The notes: generated from the letters alone by a model not told the origin. Shown: positions 9,210 to 16,685, counted from the first letter of the stretch. The stretch is 64,000 nt of DNA from Mesotoga infera (GCF_900157305.1 NZ_LS974202.1:248001-312000); one strand, 5' to 3'. Translations and numbers: made by a program.

Positions 9210-9537
9210 AATTACCGGAGGAAAAGTCGCTGAGAGTTCTTTCGAAATCTCCCGGGGTTATCTCACCCCAGATTAGAGCTTTATACAAACCCGGAACGGC
9301 TTTTATAGCTTCCAGTTCCTCTTCCAGAAATACCCTTCTTCTGGGATCGTACAGTTCATCGATAATCAATTCTGTAGATTCAGGACCTGAGCTAATCATG
9401 CCGATGACAGCGTTGTAAACCTCTGTGATTTCGCCTTCCCTAAGACCTAGCTTCTGCAGCTGTTCGAAAATCTCGTGATTCTCGTTTCCTTCGGCGATCA
9501 TCTTGAGAACCATATTTACGTAATCAGGGAATGTCAT
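9208..9537 (-). CDS. Small protein of unknown function
   Basis: I do not recognise this 109-residue acidic, mainly helical protein (it has LREGEITEVYNAVIG and RRRVFLEEELEAIKAVPGLYKAL). It is the last gene of a long - strand gene string and overlaps or abuts the DUF72 gene just upstream. The start is uncertain: the ATG at 9537 lies 14 bases after an AGGAGGTG, while a GTG at 9552 lies inside that SD itself. No membrane segment or cysteine motif is seen. The gene is supported mainly by its SD, operon position and terminator at its end. Confidence 0.6.
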   Translation of the reverse strand: MTFPDYVNMVLKMIAEGNENHEIFEQLQKLGLREGEITEVYNAVIGMISSGPESTELIIDELYDPRRRVFLEEELEAIKAVPGLYKALIWGEITPGDFERTLSDFSSGN

Positions 9538-9544
9538 CGGTAAT

Positions 9545-10339
9545 TCAGGCACCTCCTATCATGTCTCTGAAGCGCAGTGCATTGTGGACCGCTCTCCCCA
9601 GATGACAATTGTTGAAAAACACGAACACTTCCAGTCCATGCCCATGAAATTCTAGCACATCCAGGGCAAAACTTCTCAGGTCGTCCTCGGAATAGTTGTA
9701 GTTGTATCTTTCACTCCCCTCGCTTTCGAACCAGCCAGGATTCCTTCCGTGGAACCGAAAATATGCGACGTTCCTTCCCTGTCTTGGCAGATAAGGGAAT
9801 AAGCCGGCTATAGATGGTTCATCAACCACCGCTGGGACGATGTCGATCTTCTCGAGGAGTTCGAAGCTCTCTTCCACGGCCCAGCTATCGTGTCTGAACT
9901 CAACTACGAGCCGATTTTCGCCTGCGTCAAAAACCTTCGATAATCTCTCCAGATAGGCTATGTTTTCTTCATTCCTCTTGAAAGACCAGGGGAATTGAAA
10001 GAGTATCGGTCCAAGCCTACCTTCCTCTCTCATTGGAGTGAGTACATCCAGAAAACCGACGGCTAGCTCCATTAGATCGGCCGAAGGCGCCTTCCAAAAC
10101 TCGTGCGTGATCTTACCCGGTGCTTTGACCGAGAAGACCATCTCTCCGGCGATCTGTCGTAACATACCGGCTATGGTTTTGTAGGAGGGCATCCGGTAGT
10201 AAGTGAAATTCAGCTCGACGGCATTGAATTTCCACACATTGTGGTAATACCTCAGCATTTGCGACGGTACGAGTCCTTTTGGATAGGCTGTTCCTACCCA
10301 GTCTGGAAAAGAGTAACCGCTCGTACCGATGTGGATCAC
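9545..10339 (-). CDS. DUF72 (YecE-like) family protein
   Basis: A 264-residue TIM-barrel-type protein of COG1801. The start MIHIGTSGYSFPDW, the segment AVELNFTYYRMPS, FSVKAPGKITHEF, VEFRHDSW and the C-terminal FVFFNNCHLGRAVHNA are diagnostic of DUF72. The biochemical function of the family is not established. It overlaps the preceding pduL gene by one base, so the two are translated together. Confidence 0.9.
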   Translation of the reverse strand: MIHIGTSGYSFPDWVGTAYPKGLVPSQMLRYYHNVWKFNAVELNFTYYRMPSYKTIAGMLRQIAGEMVFSVKAPGKITHEFWKAPSADLMELAVGFLDVLTPMREEGRLGPILFQFPWSFKRNEENIAYLERLSKVFDAGENRLVVEFRHDSWAVEESFELLEKIDIVPAVVDEPSIAGLFPYLPRQGRNVAYFRFHGRNPGWFESEGSERYNYNYSEDDLRSFALDVLEFHGHGLEVFVFFNNCHLGRAVHNALRFRDMIGGA

Positions 10340-10932
10340 TAAAGCTCCTCTATTATGTAAACGGGATCGTTGTTGTTCAGTATTGCGGCGTTGGCCTCAT
10401 CGACATCGACGTGGAACTCGAGGGCATACGTTGGGTGAACCCTTATTAAAACATCGTCGAAGATCGTTTTTCTGGTACCGTCACCCTTACAATAGACCAT
10501 CACGATGTCTTTGTCCTTGACGCCGTACACAAGGGAATCCTCCGGAGTCATGTGAATATGCCTTTTGGCAAGCATCACCCCCGACTTCAACACGATCGTT
10601 CCCCTCGGTCCTACAACCGTCAGTCCAACCGTGTTCTCGTGGTCACCGGAATCTTTTATGGGGGGTTTTATACCGAGCATGAAGGCATCGGTTCTCGATA
10701 CTTCGATCTGTGTAGCCTTCCTTGCCGGTCCCAGCACTCTGATTCCAGTCAATGAACCTTTTGGTCCTACTATTATGACTTTTTCATCGCATGCGAACTG
10801 CCCGGGTTGGCCCAGATCCTTGATTGGAGTCAACTGGTGGCCCTTTCCGAAGAGGAGCTCGATGTCCTCCGCGCTTAGGTGGATATGTCGATTTGAAACG
10901 CCAGCCTTTATTGCAGGCTCTTTTAATTTCAC
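10339..10932 (-). CDS. pduL: PduL-type phosphate acyltransferase
   Basis: PduL interconverts acyl-CoA and acyl phosphate and is unrelated to the Pta family. The 197-residue protein has the duplicated zinc-binding blocks AGVSNRHIHLS (about residues 11-21) and LAKRHIHMTPEDS (about 121-133), the hallmark of the family. No encapsulation peptide at the N-terminus and no microcompartment shell gene nearby are seen, so I infer a cytosolic role as the phosphotransacetylase of acetate fermentation. The start is GTG with TGGAGGTG upstream. It lies between yqeH and the DUF72 gene in one gene string. Confidence 0.92.
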   Translation of the reverse strand: MKLKEPAIKAGVSNRHIHLSAEDIELLFGKGHQLTPIKDLGQPGQFACDEKVIIVGPKGSLTGIRVLGPARKATQIEVSRTDAFMLGIKPPIKDSGDHENTVGLTVVGPRGTIVLKSGVMLAKRHIHMTPEDSLVYGVKDKDIVMVYCKGDGTRKTIFDDVLIRVHPTYALEFHVDVDEANAAILNNNDPVYIIEEL

Positions 10933-10954
10933 AAAAACACCTCCAGGATTCTTT

Positions 10955-12055
10955 CTATCTCTTGAATTTCGTTGGACCTACTAGGCCCTTTCTGACTGTT
11001 AATCTAACACTTTCCGGTAACGTTATAGATAAGCTCACGGGACCTTTTGCTATATTTATCCACCCCTGACCGTTCACGTGTAACTCCTGACCGGTTTTCA
11101 GGGAGTATTGCTCTCTCTTCCACACCAGCGCAGACTTCGCCAAACCGTTGAAGGGTGGCTTCAAGAAATTCCCGAACCACGAGTCCCACTGTGCATCGGC
11201 AATAGAGGAATTCGTCTCGTGGATCGATACGCTTTCAGGCATGAAGAGATGAAAGATACCAACCGGATCGCTGTTGTTGACCGCGTCTATCCTTACGAAT
11301 CCTCCGGCGAAGACCGTCCGTTCGCTGTGAAACTGCACCGTGTAACGTTCAAGCTTCTTACGCGGTAGAAGAACGCTCTGATCGGAGACGCTCAAAAGAT
11401 CGCTCACCCTGTCGCCCGTAAAAACGCCGGGAGTATCGTAGACGGTTATTCCAGCCCTCTCCAGGCGTTTCGGGGTGACTTCCAAGGTCGTTCCGGGAAA
11501 ACGGCTTACCGTTATCTCGTTCGAGCGGGCGAGAGCGTTCAGCAACGAAGACTTGCCCACGTTGGTCACGCCGATGGCGGTGTAATTTTCCCCGCTCTCT
11601 TTCAAGTAAGTGAAGAGAGAATCGACACCGTATCCGTTCAGGGACGAGACGAGTTTTATCCTTCTTTCGGGCGCCTTCAACGTTTCAACGGCCCAAGCCT
11701 TTATCTCTTCGATCTTCACCTCGAGGGGAAGGAGATCAACTTTATTCAGTACGTAGTGTACTCTGTGACCGGTAAGAAGCGAGAGGATATCTCCGCGGAA
11801 TGTCCCGTTGAAATCCGAAAGATCTATCACATACAGTATGTCTCCGGCCGTTTTCAAATACACCTTCAAATTCTCGAGCGAGTGAACGGGATTGTCCTGC
11901 GCATCGAGTCTTCCGTAATGCTTCATAGAGAAACAGCGTTTACAGAGTACCGGTCTGCCGTCACTCAACCTTTCGTTCAGAACCCTTTCGGATATGTAGC
12001 CCGGAACGGTTTCATCGACCGTCTGGAGTTCAACGCCGCAACCTTTGCACTTCAT
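10955..12055 (-). CDS. yqeH: YqeH-type circularly permuted ribosome biogenesis GTPase
   Basis: A 366-residue GTPase expected to help 30S subunit assembly. Two CxxC pairs in the first 45 residues (CKGCG, CKRC) form a zinc finger. The GTPase motifs come in permuted order: the NKVD (G4) block is near residue 105, before the P-loop block GVTNVGKSSLLNAL near residue 162 and the G3 DTPG near 207. The C-terminal 130 residues are a separate domain. The start overlaps the end of the HAD gene by 4 bases. YqeG and YqeH are neighbours in many Firmicutes as well. Confidence 0.9.
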   Translation of the reverse strand: MKCKGCGVELQTVDETVPGYISERVLNERLSDGRPVLCKRCFSMKHYGRLDAQDNPVHSLENLKVYLKTAGDILYVIDLSDFNGTFRGDILSLLTGHRVHYVLNKVDLLPLEVKIEEIKAWAVETLKAPERRIKLVSSLNGYGVDSLFTYLKESGENYTAIGVTNVGKSSLLNALARSNEITVSRFPGTTLEVTPKRLERAGITVYDTPGVFTGDRVSDLLSVSDQSVLLPRKKLERYTVQFHSERTVFAGGFVRIDAVNNSDPVGIFHLFMPESVSIHETNSSIADAQWDSWFGNFLKPPFNGLAKSALVWKREQYSLKTGQELHVNGQGWINIAKGPVSLSITLPESVRLTVRKGLVGPTKFKR

Positions 12056-13104
12056 CTGTCCATAACCTCGACGTTCGGGTGTCTCTTCATTTTTTTGAGA
12101 AGCATCCTTTCCACTCTCCTAACCAGTCTGGTCCAGAAAAACTCTCTCTCGCTGAGAGGTTCGGTCTTTATGGTATAGGCTCCCAGTAGGTTGCCCATGA
12201 TTATATCCGTGAACAGCTGGTCACCTACCACGATCGTCTGGTAGGGGGGAATCTCCAGATCCTTCAACACTTTCTTCGCCTTAAAAGTCAACGGTTTTCT
12301 GGCCCTGCTGAGAACCTTTATCGTCGCAAGCTCATCGTCTATCTTGCCAAGGCGGCCTTTCTTTCCGTTGGATACAAGCACGATATTCATACCCAGTCTC
12401 TCTATCCTGCTTAGCAGAAGCTTCTTTTCCCTTGAGACGGTACTGGCACCCCATTCTTCCAGAGTGTTGTCGAAGTCGAAGAGAATCAGCCTGTAACCCG
12501 ATTCCTTCAGAGAATCGAAGTCTATGTCCATAACGTTATTGGCGAATCTGTGGGGCGTAGCCAGGCGGTTTATCCTGAAAATCCACCCTACAGTGAAAAA
12601 GAAAAGGAGGTACACACCAATGGAGATTCTTGCCATCACTCGTTTATACCACTTCTGGGAGATATCCACGATAGGTGATACCAATATCGAGTACATTCCC
12701 ATACGGTTGCCGGCTATTATGTCAGTGAAGAAGAGATCTCCGATTATAACGGTTTTTTCCGGTTTAGATTTCATCTCGCTCAGAACCCTTCTCAGCTCTT
12801 TGGTACCAGGTTTTCTCATCGAATGGTAAACCTTGAGCTGATTGCCGAAGATCTCTTTGAGATTTCTGACCCTCGATTGCGGTCCGTTGGTCACCACTCC
12901 GACTTTCATGCCCGACTGTATCAGGCGGTCTATCACTTCCTTATTTCTCATATCGAAAGGCTCGCGCCAGACGGCGATGGTATTGTCGTAGTCGAAGAGA
13001 ATGGTGTTGTATCCAAGTCGCTGGAGCCGGTTGTAGTCGATCTCCCTCACGTTCTCTGCCTTTTCTTTGGGAACGGCGTTATCAAGTATGTCCAGGATTC
13101 TCAC
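12052..13104 (-). CDS. Tandem YqeG-like HAD (IIIA-type) phosphatase with two HAD domains
   Basis: About 350 residues containing two complete HAD modules. Module 1 (about residues 30-155): FDYDNTI, VVTNG, RKPGTKELRR and IGDLFFTDIIAGN. A hydrophobic stretch (YLLFFFTVGWIF, about 165) links them. Module 2 (about 190-320): FDFDNTL, LVSNG, RKPLTFKAKK and VGDQLFTDIIMGN. Both keep the DxDN nucleophile block and the GDxxFTDI acid block. Ordinary YqeG has one module and about 170 residues. I place the start at a GTG at 13104; a TTG at 13122 is the longer choice. It overlaps the DUF4911 gene upstream by about 20 bases. Confidence 0.82.
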   Translation of the reverse strand: MRILDILDNAVPKEKAENVREIDYNRLQRLGYNTILFDYDNTIAVWREPFDMRNKEVIDRLIQSGMKVGVVTNGPQSRVRNLKEIFGNQLKVYHSMRKPGTKELRRVLSEMKSKPEKTVIIGDLFFTDIIAGNRMGMYSILVSPIVDISQKWYKRVMARISIGVYLLFFFTVGWIFRINRLATPHRFANNVMDIDFDSLKESGYRLILFDFDNTLEEWGASTVSREKKLLLSRIERLGMNIVLVSNGKKGRLGKIDDELATIKVLSRARKPLTFKAKKVLKDLEIPPYQTIVVGDQLFTDIIMGNLLGAYTIKTEPLSEREFFWTRLVRRVERMLLKKMKRHPNVEVMDR

Positions 13105-13327
13105 GTATTTCCACCACTTCAAGATCGATTTTCTTCTTTATACTCTCCAGAAAATTCATTGCCTCCTCCAGCAGGTCGGCCGGAACGATTATCTTTAGAA
13201 AACCGTCGTCGGTCACGTGCCTTATGTTTAGGAGGTTGTCTTCCGCCTCGGCTATGTAGCAGAGGACGTGAATGTCCACCGGTCTTATCCTTACGAAGAG
13301 ATCGTACTCCCTGGGTCCTTCGTTCAT
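13082..13327 (-). CDS. Small DUF4911-like protein
   Basis: 81 residues with an alternating beta-alpha pattern (YDLFVRIRPVDIHVLCYIAEAED, then a helix AMNFLESIKKK), resembling DUF4911; function unknown. Its ATG at 13327 directly abuts the right end of the IscB element and has no SD sequence immediately upstream (the preceding bases are GACGCTATTTAG). The iscB stop codon lies 10 bases upstream, so reinitiation after iscB translation is one way it could now be translated. A GAGGTG on the far side of the element probably was its original SD. It overlaps the HAD gene downstream. Confidence 0.68.
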   Translation of the reverse strand: MNEGPREYDLFVRIRPVDIHVLCYIAEAEDNLLNIRHVTDDGFLKIIVPADLLEEAMNFLESIKKKIDLEVVEIRENPGHT

Positions 13328-13333
13328 CTAAAT

Positions 13334-13377
13334 AGCGTCAGGAGACACCGTGCTTCAGCCCGGTGAGGAATGACGCT
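13334..13377 (-). repeat. Right-end hairpin of the IscB element
   Basis: On the - strand an outer stem AGCGTCA/TGACGCT, an internal loop, then CACCG/CGGTG, a G-A mismatch and a GC-TGAA-GC tip. Such subterminal imperfect hairpins are typical of IS200/IS605-related ends. The iscB stop codon (13340-13338) lies in its outer stem, so the last codons of iscB and the element end are the same DNA. Confidence 0.7.
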
Positions 13378-14597
13378 TCCCTCCTTTCACATAATAGTGA
13401 TGATGCTCTTTCTACAAGTTTTAGTTTACCTACACTGGCAGAACGACTGACGACTTCTCCGTCAAGAGTACGCAAATCAAAATATCCGGACGATCTGCGT
13501 CCAAACACAAAACATTCCCTATCAAGATATTCAACCTTATCGAACAATTGGTAACCGTGTATGTATCCAGGAGCCTTATTCTCTCTGCGGATACCTTTTT
13601 TTGGGTTTGTTTTGTGCAATTGCCTGTTTTGTTTGCGTACTTGTTTGAAGAAGTACCAACAATCACTTTCTTTTGTAGATGGGTTTCCTGAGATGCACCT
13701 GGCATCTATACGGTGCGACTTTTCGAGATTGTGTTTAATTCGAACATTCTTGGTTATATAGCCAAAAGTCAGAGACACATTTGAATACAGTTCTTTTAGT
13801 TTGTTGTAGAAAGCCCATCGCATTATGTTCATCGATGCTGCGTCCCTGAAGGAAGAGTTGCGCTTGACTTTAAGTTCGATCTCCCCTTTATGGTATTTCC
13901 TATGACAGGTTTCGCATAGAGTAATCAAATTATCCGGAGAGTTCCCGCCACTCTTTCTCGACTCGATGTGGTGTACATTTAGAACCGGATCTTTCGACTT
14001 ACCATTACAGTGTTGACAGGTGTGTTTGTCCCTGAACAAAACATACTCCCTGACATTATAAAATCCGAGCTGTTCGCCTTGTTGGTAATCCTCGCCAAGA
14101 ATGTCGGGGTTCTTTATTTTCTGTATATCGAATTGAGCCACTTCTACTATTACTTTTGTGATCGGCAGGATGTCGTGCACCATCTTAACCACTTTAATGT
14201 GAGTGTCAATCTTGTTCTGTACCGACGGTGCTACCCAACCTTCAGGCTTTTTTCTATTGAGAAAACGAGATTGCCTGTAACGAGTCTTTCTGTTTCTTCT
14301 AGACCTTCTAAGCATCCTTCTGGTAGATAACAGATCCACAATATCTGTTCTCAATTCGACTTCTGCTGAAAATACTTCCCTGTTCTCAGTTGTAGCCGAT
14401 AGCCCTATTGTCTTACTTCCGGCATCTACACCGAGAATTACATCTTGTTTGTATCCAGAGGAACCGTACAACAACTGAATGGTGAATGGCGTTCTTTTAA
14501 CCACTTTAGCCTTCTGCTCTTTCAATAGCTTCCTTGCTTTCTGTGGTTTACAGGGCATTAGCGGTTTCCCGTGCCTGTTAATAACGTAGACTAACAT
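13338..14597 (-). CDS. iscB: IscB RNA-guided nuclease (Cas9-ancestor family)
   Basis: 419 residues in the canonical IscB order. PLMP domain: NRHGKPLMPCKPQKARKLL (residues 7-25). RuvC-I: ILGVDAGSKTIGLS with D58. Arginine-rich bridge helix: residues 93-115. RuvC-II: KVIVEVAQFD with E152. HNH: CxxC at 194/197, VHHIESRKSGG with H209/H210, and CETC at 228/231. RuvC-III: HRIDARC with H295 and D298. All catalytic residues of both nuclease domains appear intact, so it should cut both strands of DNA when loaded with omegaRNA. The ATG at 14597 has AAGGAGG 8 bases upstream. Base composition is more AT-rich than the flanking operon, fitting acquisition. It is not TnpB, which lacks the HNH insertion and the PLMP domain. 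Confidence 0.95.
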   Translation of the reverse strand: MLVYVINRHGKPLMPCKPQKARKLLKEQKAKVVKRTPFTIQLLYGSSGYKQDVILGVDAGSKTIGLSATTENREVFSAEVELRTDIVDLLSTRRMLRRSRRNRKTRYRQSRFLNRKKPEGWVAPSVQNKIDTHIKVVKMVHDILPITKVIVEVAQFDIQKIKNPDILGEDYQQGEQLGFYNVREYVLFRDKHTCQHCNGKSKDPVLNVHHIESRKSGGNSPDNLITLCETCHRKYHKGEIELKVKRNSSFRDAASMNIMRWAFYNKLKELYSNVSLTFGYITKNVRIKHNLEKSHRIDARCISGNPSTKESDCWYFFKQVRKQNRQLHKTNPKKGIRRENKAPGYIHGYQLFDKVEYLDRECFVFGRRSSGYFDLRTLDGEVVSRSASVGKLKLVERASSLLCERREASFLTGLKHGVS

Positions 14598-14605
14598 ATA
14601 GTCTG

Positions 14606-14840
14606 CCTCCTTACGGAGTAATTCTCCCATCGCCAATGTTATCCGACAGTTTCTCGTTAGCAGCACTGTCCCTACCCATCAGAACTGTTTAACCACTAAC
14701 CGCAGAGCGTAAGACTTGGGAACGCATCCTACGGTGCCTATACATTTGCCGGTAACGTAGTGCTCGAAACACTTAGAGTCAACAAGAGCTACTAGCTCAC
14801 GGCTTTCGCCGGGGGTCGTTGACAGACTGAACACCTCTAC
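14606..14840 (-). ncRNA. omegaRNA (HEARO-type) with 5' guide, upstream of iscB
   Basis: On the - strand the 5' part (about 14839-14824) is flank-derived guide. The scaffold opens with a three-way junction: GTCAAC (14823-14818) pairs with GTTGAC (14783-14778) and encloses CGGC-GAAA-GCCG (14811-14800) and GAGCT-AGT-AGCTC (14798-14786). Further helices: AGTGT/GCACT (14773-14759), GACAGT/ACTGTC (14670-14645) and a short GNRA-loop hairpin CTCC-GTAA-GGAG (14618-14607) that includes the iscB SD. Position, length and the 3' end at the SD agree with described omegaRNAs. Exact ends are uncertain by some bases. Confidence 0.82.
14607..14627 (-). promoter_or_regulatory. SD-sequestering switch hairpins before iscB
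   Basis: The block CTCC (14618-14615 on the - strand) can pair with the iscB SD GGAG (14610-14607) through a GTAA tetraloop, or with the upstream GGAG (14627-14624) through AATTA. The two hairpins exclude each other, so one masks and the other frees the ribosome binding site. Seen by hand pairing only. Confidence 0.45.
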
Positions 14841-16126
14841 TAGAGAAGTTCGGCAGCCAGACTGGCCAACTCGGACCTTTCGCCCCTTGTCAGAGTTATG
14901 TGCCCGGCGATGGGTTTGTCCACCATCCTCGAAGCCGCGTATGTCAAACCGTTGCTGAAAGCGTCGAGATAAGAGTTATCTATCTGGTAGGGATCTCCTA
15001 TCAGGACGATTTTCGTGTTTTCCCCCACTCTAGTAATTATAGTCTTTATTTCGTGAGGCGAGAGGTTCTGCGCCTCATCGATTATGAAGTACTGGTTCGG
15101 TATAGAACGACCCCTTATGTAACTCAAGACCTCAACCTGGAGTTGTTCTCCCTTCTTCATGAAGGCTTCGAGATCCATGCGCCTGTTGCCGAAAAGGATA
15201 TGCAGGTTGTCGATTATCGGTGTCATCCAAGGACTCATTTTCTCTTCCATTGATCCGGGAAGGTATCCTATATCCTGACCCATGGGGATTACCGGTCTGG
15301 CCACCAGTAGTCTCTCGTAACGTTTCTCATCGATAACCTTCCTGAGCCCGCAGGCCAGAGAAATCAGCGTTTTGCCTGTTCCGGCCATGCCGGGTATGAA
15401 AACAATTTTTATATCGTCGTCCAGAAGAAGCTCCATGGCCATCAACTGCTCGAGGTTTCTCGGCTTGATACCCCAGCTGGAGCTCTCCATATCCAGTCTC
15501 AAAGGCACCACGTTTTCCCTGTCGGGTGAGACTCTTCCTACGACACCATCTCCGAAATCTACGAATTCGTTGGCCTCCAGGCCTTCCTTGACCTCTCCGG
15601 CGGGGAGACCTTCCTCCAGGAGGAACCTTTCCATCAGTCCGGGATCTCGCACTGTCTCGACACCGGAAAGCCGGTCGTCTATCTCGACTCTGTCGTGAAG
15701 GTAATCTTCGGCTTTTAAGCCAAGTATGTCGGCCTTGACGCGCATGTTTATATCTTTGCTCACAAGTACGACTGAAAACTTCTCGCTGTCAACTAGCTCC
15801 ATGGTGTAAAGCAAAATGGCGTTGTCTTTGTAGCCGTTCGACGCGAAGGGAGGCAATTTACTTTTGAACTCGTTGAAAACGACTATACGTATCATGCCGC
15901 CCGATTCCGTTTTTATCCCCTCCACGAGACTGCCCTTCTCTCTCAGCGAATCGAGATATCTGCTCACTTTCCTGGCATTCTGACCCACCGATCCAGCGTT
16001 CTTCTTCAATTTGTCGATCTCCTCGAGAACGGGGAAGGGAATGATGATATTGTTATCTTCGAAGTTCATGAAACAGTATGGATCATGAACCAGAACATTT
16101 GTATCTAAAACGAAGTCCTTGACCAT
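14840..16126 (-). CDS. phoH: PhoH-family ATPase with N-terminal PIN domain (YlaK/PhoH2-like)
   Basis: 428 residues. The N-terminal 140 form a PIN ribonuclease domain: DFVLDTNVLVHDPYCF, a VLEEIDKLKK block and VVLVSKDINMRVKA. The C-terminal part is a PhoH P-loop ATPase: FIPGMAGTGKTLISLACG near residue 245 and YFIIDEAQNLSPHE near 350. PIN-PhoH proteins are RNA helicase/RNases in other bacteria. The DnaQ-like gene ends one base upstream of its start region. Its TAG stop touches the left flank of the IscB element, and the next gene in the original operon was probably DUF4911. Confidence 0.92.
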   Translation of the reverse strand: MVKDFVLDTNVLVHDPYCFMNFEDNNIIIPFPVLEEIDKLKKNAGSVGQNARKVSRYLDSLREKGSLVEGIKTESGGMIRIVVFNEFKSKLPPFASNGYKDNAILLYTMELVDSEKFSVVLVSKDINMRVKADILGLKAEDYLHDRVEIDDRLSGVETVRDPGLMERFLLEEGLPAGEVKEGLEANEFVDFGDGVVGRVSPDRENVVPLRLDMESSSWGIKPRNLEQLMAMELLLDDDIKIVFIPGMAGTGKTLISLACGLRKVIDEKRYERLLVARPVIPMGQDIGYLPGSMEEKMSPWMTPIIDNLHILFGNRRMDLEAFMKKGEQLQVEVLSYIRGRSIPNQYFIIDEAQNLSPHEIKTIITRVGENTKIVLIGDPYQIDNSYLDAFSNGLTYAASRMVDKPIAGHITLTRGERSELASLAAELL

Positions 16127-16127
16127 A

Positions 16128-16685
16128 TCAACCCCTCCACTTCTTCACAAACTTGCCCACTTCCGAAAGCCCTCCCAGGTATCTGGCAAGAGCCAAGAAG
16201 ACTTTGGCGGTTACGCGGGCGTCGTCCATCGCCCTGTGAGTGGGAACGTCACGTATCCTCAATCTTCTGGCCAGTCCGTAGAGATTGAAAGGACCATCTT
16301 CGAAGGCCTCGTGGGCGAGTTCTATGGTGTCAATGTAATTGTTTGAAAGCGGCATTAGACCGGTTTCCTTAGATGCAATATCAAAAAAAGTCATATCGTT
16401 GACTATATTATGACCCACCAACACCGATGTTCCTATATAATCCTTGAACTTAGGAAAGACCTCGGCCATGGGGGGTTCTTCAGAGACGTCTTCGTTTCTC
16501 AAACCGTGGATACCCGTTATCTGGGCCGGTATAACCACGAGAGGGTTGACCAAGGCCTGAAAGGCCAGGTTATGCATTATCTTGCCACCATAAACAGGTA
16601 TGGCCGCTATCTCGAGAATCCTATCGCCTTCTAGCGGTTTTGACCCGGTTGTCTCTGTATCAACAACCACGTAAAGCTTTTTCAT
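16128..16685 (-). CDS. DnaQ-like 3'-5' exonuclease
   Basis: 185 residues of the DEDDh exonuclease fold: ExoI VVDTETTG (D-E pair near residues 8-10), ExoII VGHNIVNDMTFF (D near 91), ExoIII HRAMDDA (H and D near 155-160). A free-standing editing or RNA-trimming exonuclease; it has no polymerase attached. It is the first gene of the long - strand gene string and is followed by phoH one base later. A paralogue of similar length lies at 35.2 kb. Confidence 0.88.
   Translation of the reverse strand: MKKLYVVVDTETTGSKPLEGDRILEIAAIPVYGGKIMHNLAFQALVNPLVVIPAQITGIHGLRNEDVSEEPPMAEVFPKFKDYIGTSVLVGHNIVNDMTFFDIASKETGLMPLSNNYIDTIELAHEAFEDGPFNLYGLARRLRIRDVPTHRAMDDARVTAKVFLALARYLGGLSEVGKFVKKWRG

Larger units (their letters stand above)
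13328..14823 (-). mobile_element. IscB/HEARO-type insertion element without transposase
   Basis: About 1.5 kb holding only an omegaRNA region and iscB, with no tnpA. The right end is a bulged hairpin (13334-13377) ending at CTATTTAG, next to ATGA. The left end is taken as the first scaffold helix GTCAAC (14823-14818). Boundaries are inferred, not proven: deleting this interval restores a normal operon junction, phoH stop, GAGGTG, 8 bases, ATG. HEARO elements are known to sit next to ATGA or GTGA, which fits the right flank. The left boundary could be off by a few bases. Confidence 0.72.

Noticed and set aside
10339-10932. PduL as a sign of a bacterial microcompartment.
   Set aside because: No shell protein, encapsulation peptide or diol/ethanolamine enzyme is nearby; a cytosolic phosphotransacetylase role is simpler.
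13338-14597. The RuvC/HNH protein as TnpB/Fanzor, a group II intron protein or a free HNH homing nuclease.
   Set aside because: The PLMP domain, bridge helix and split RuvC with HNH between RuvC-II and RuvC-III identify IscB.
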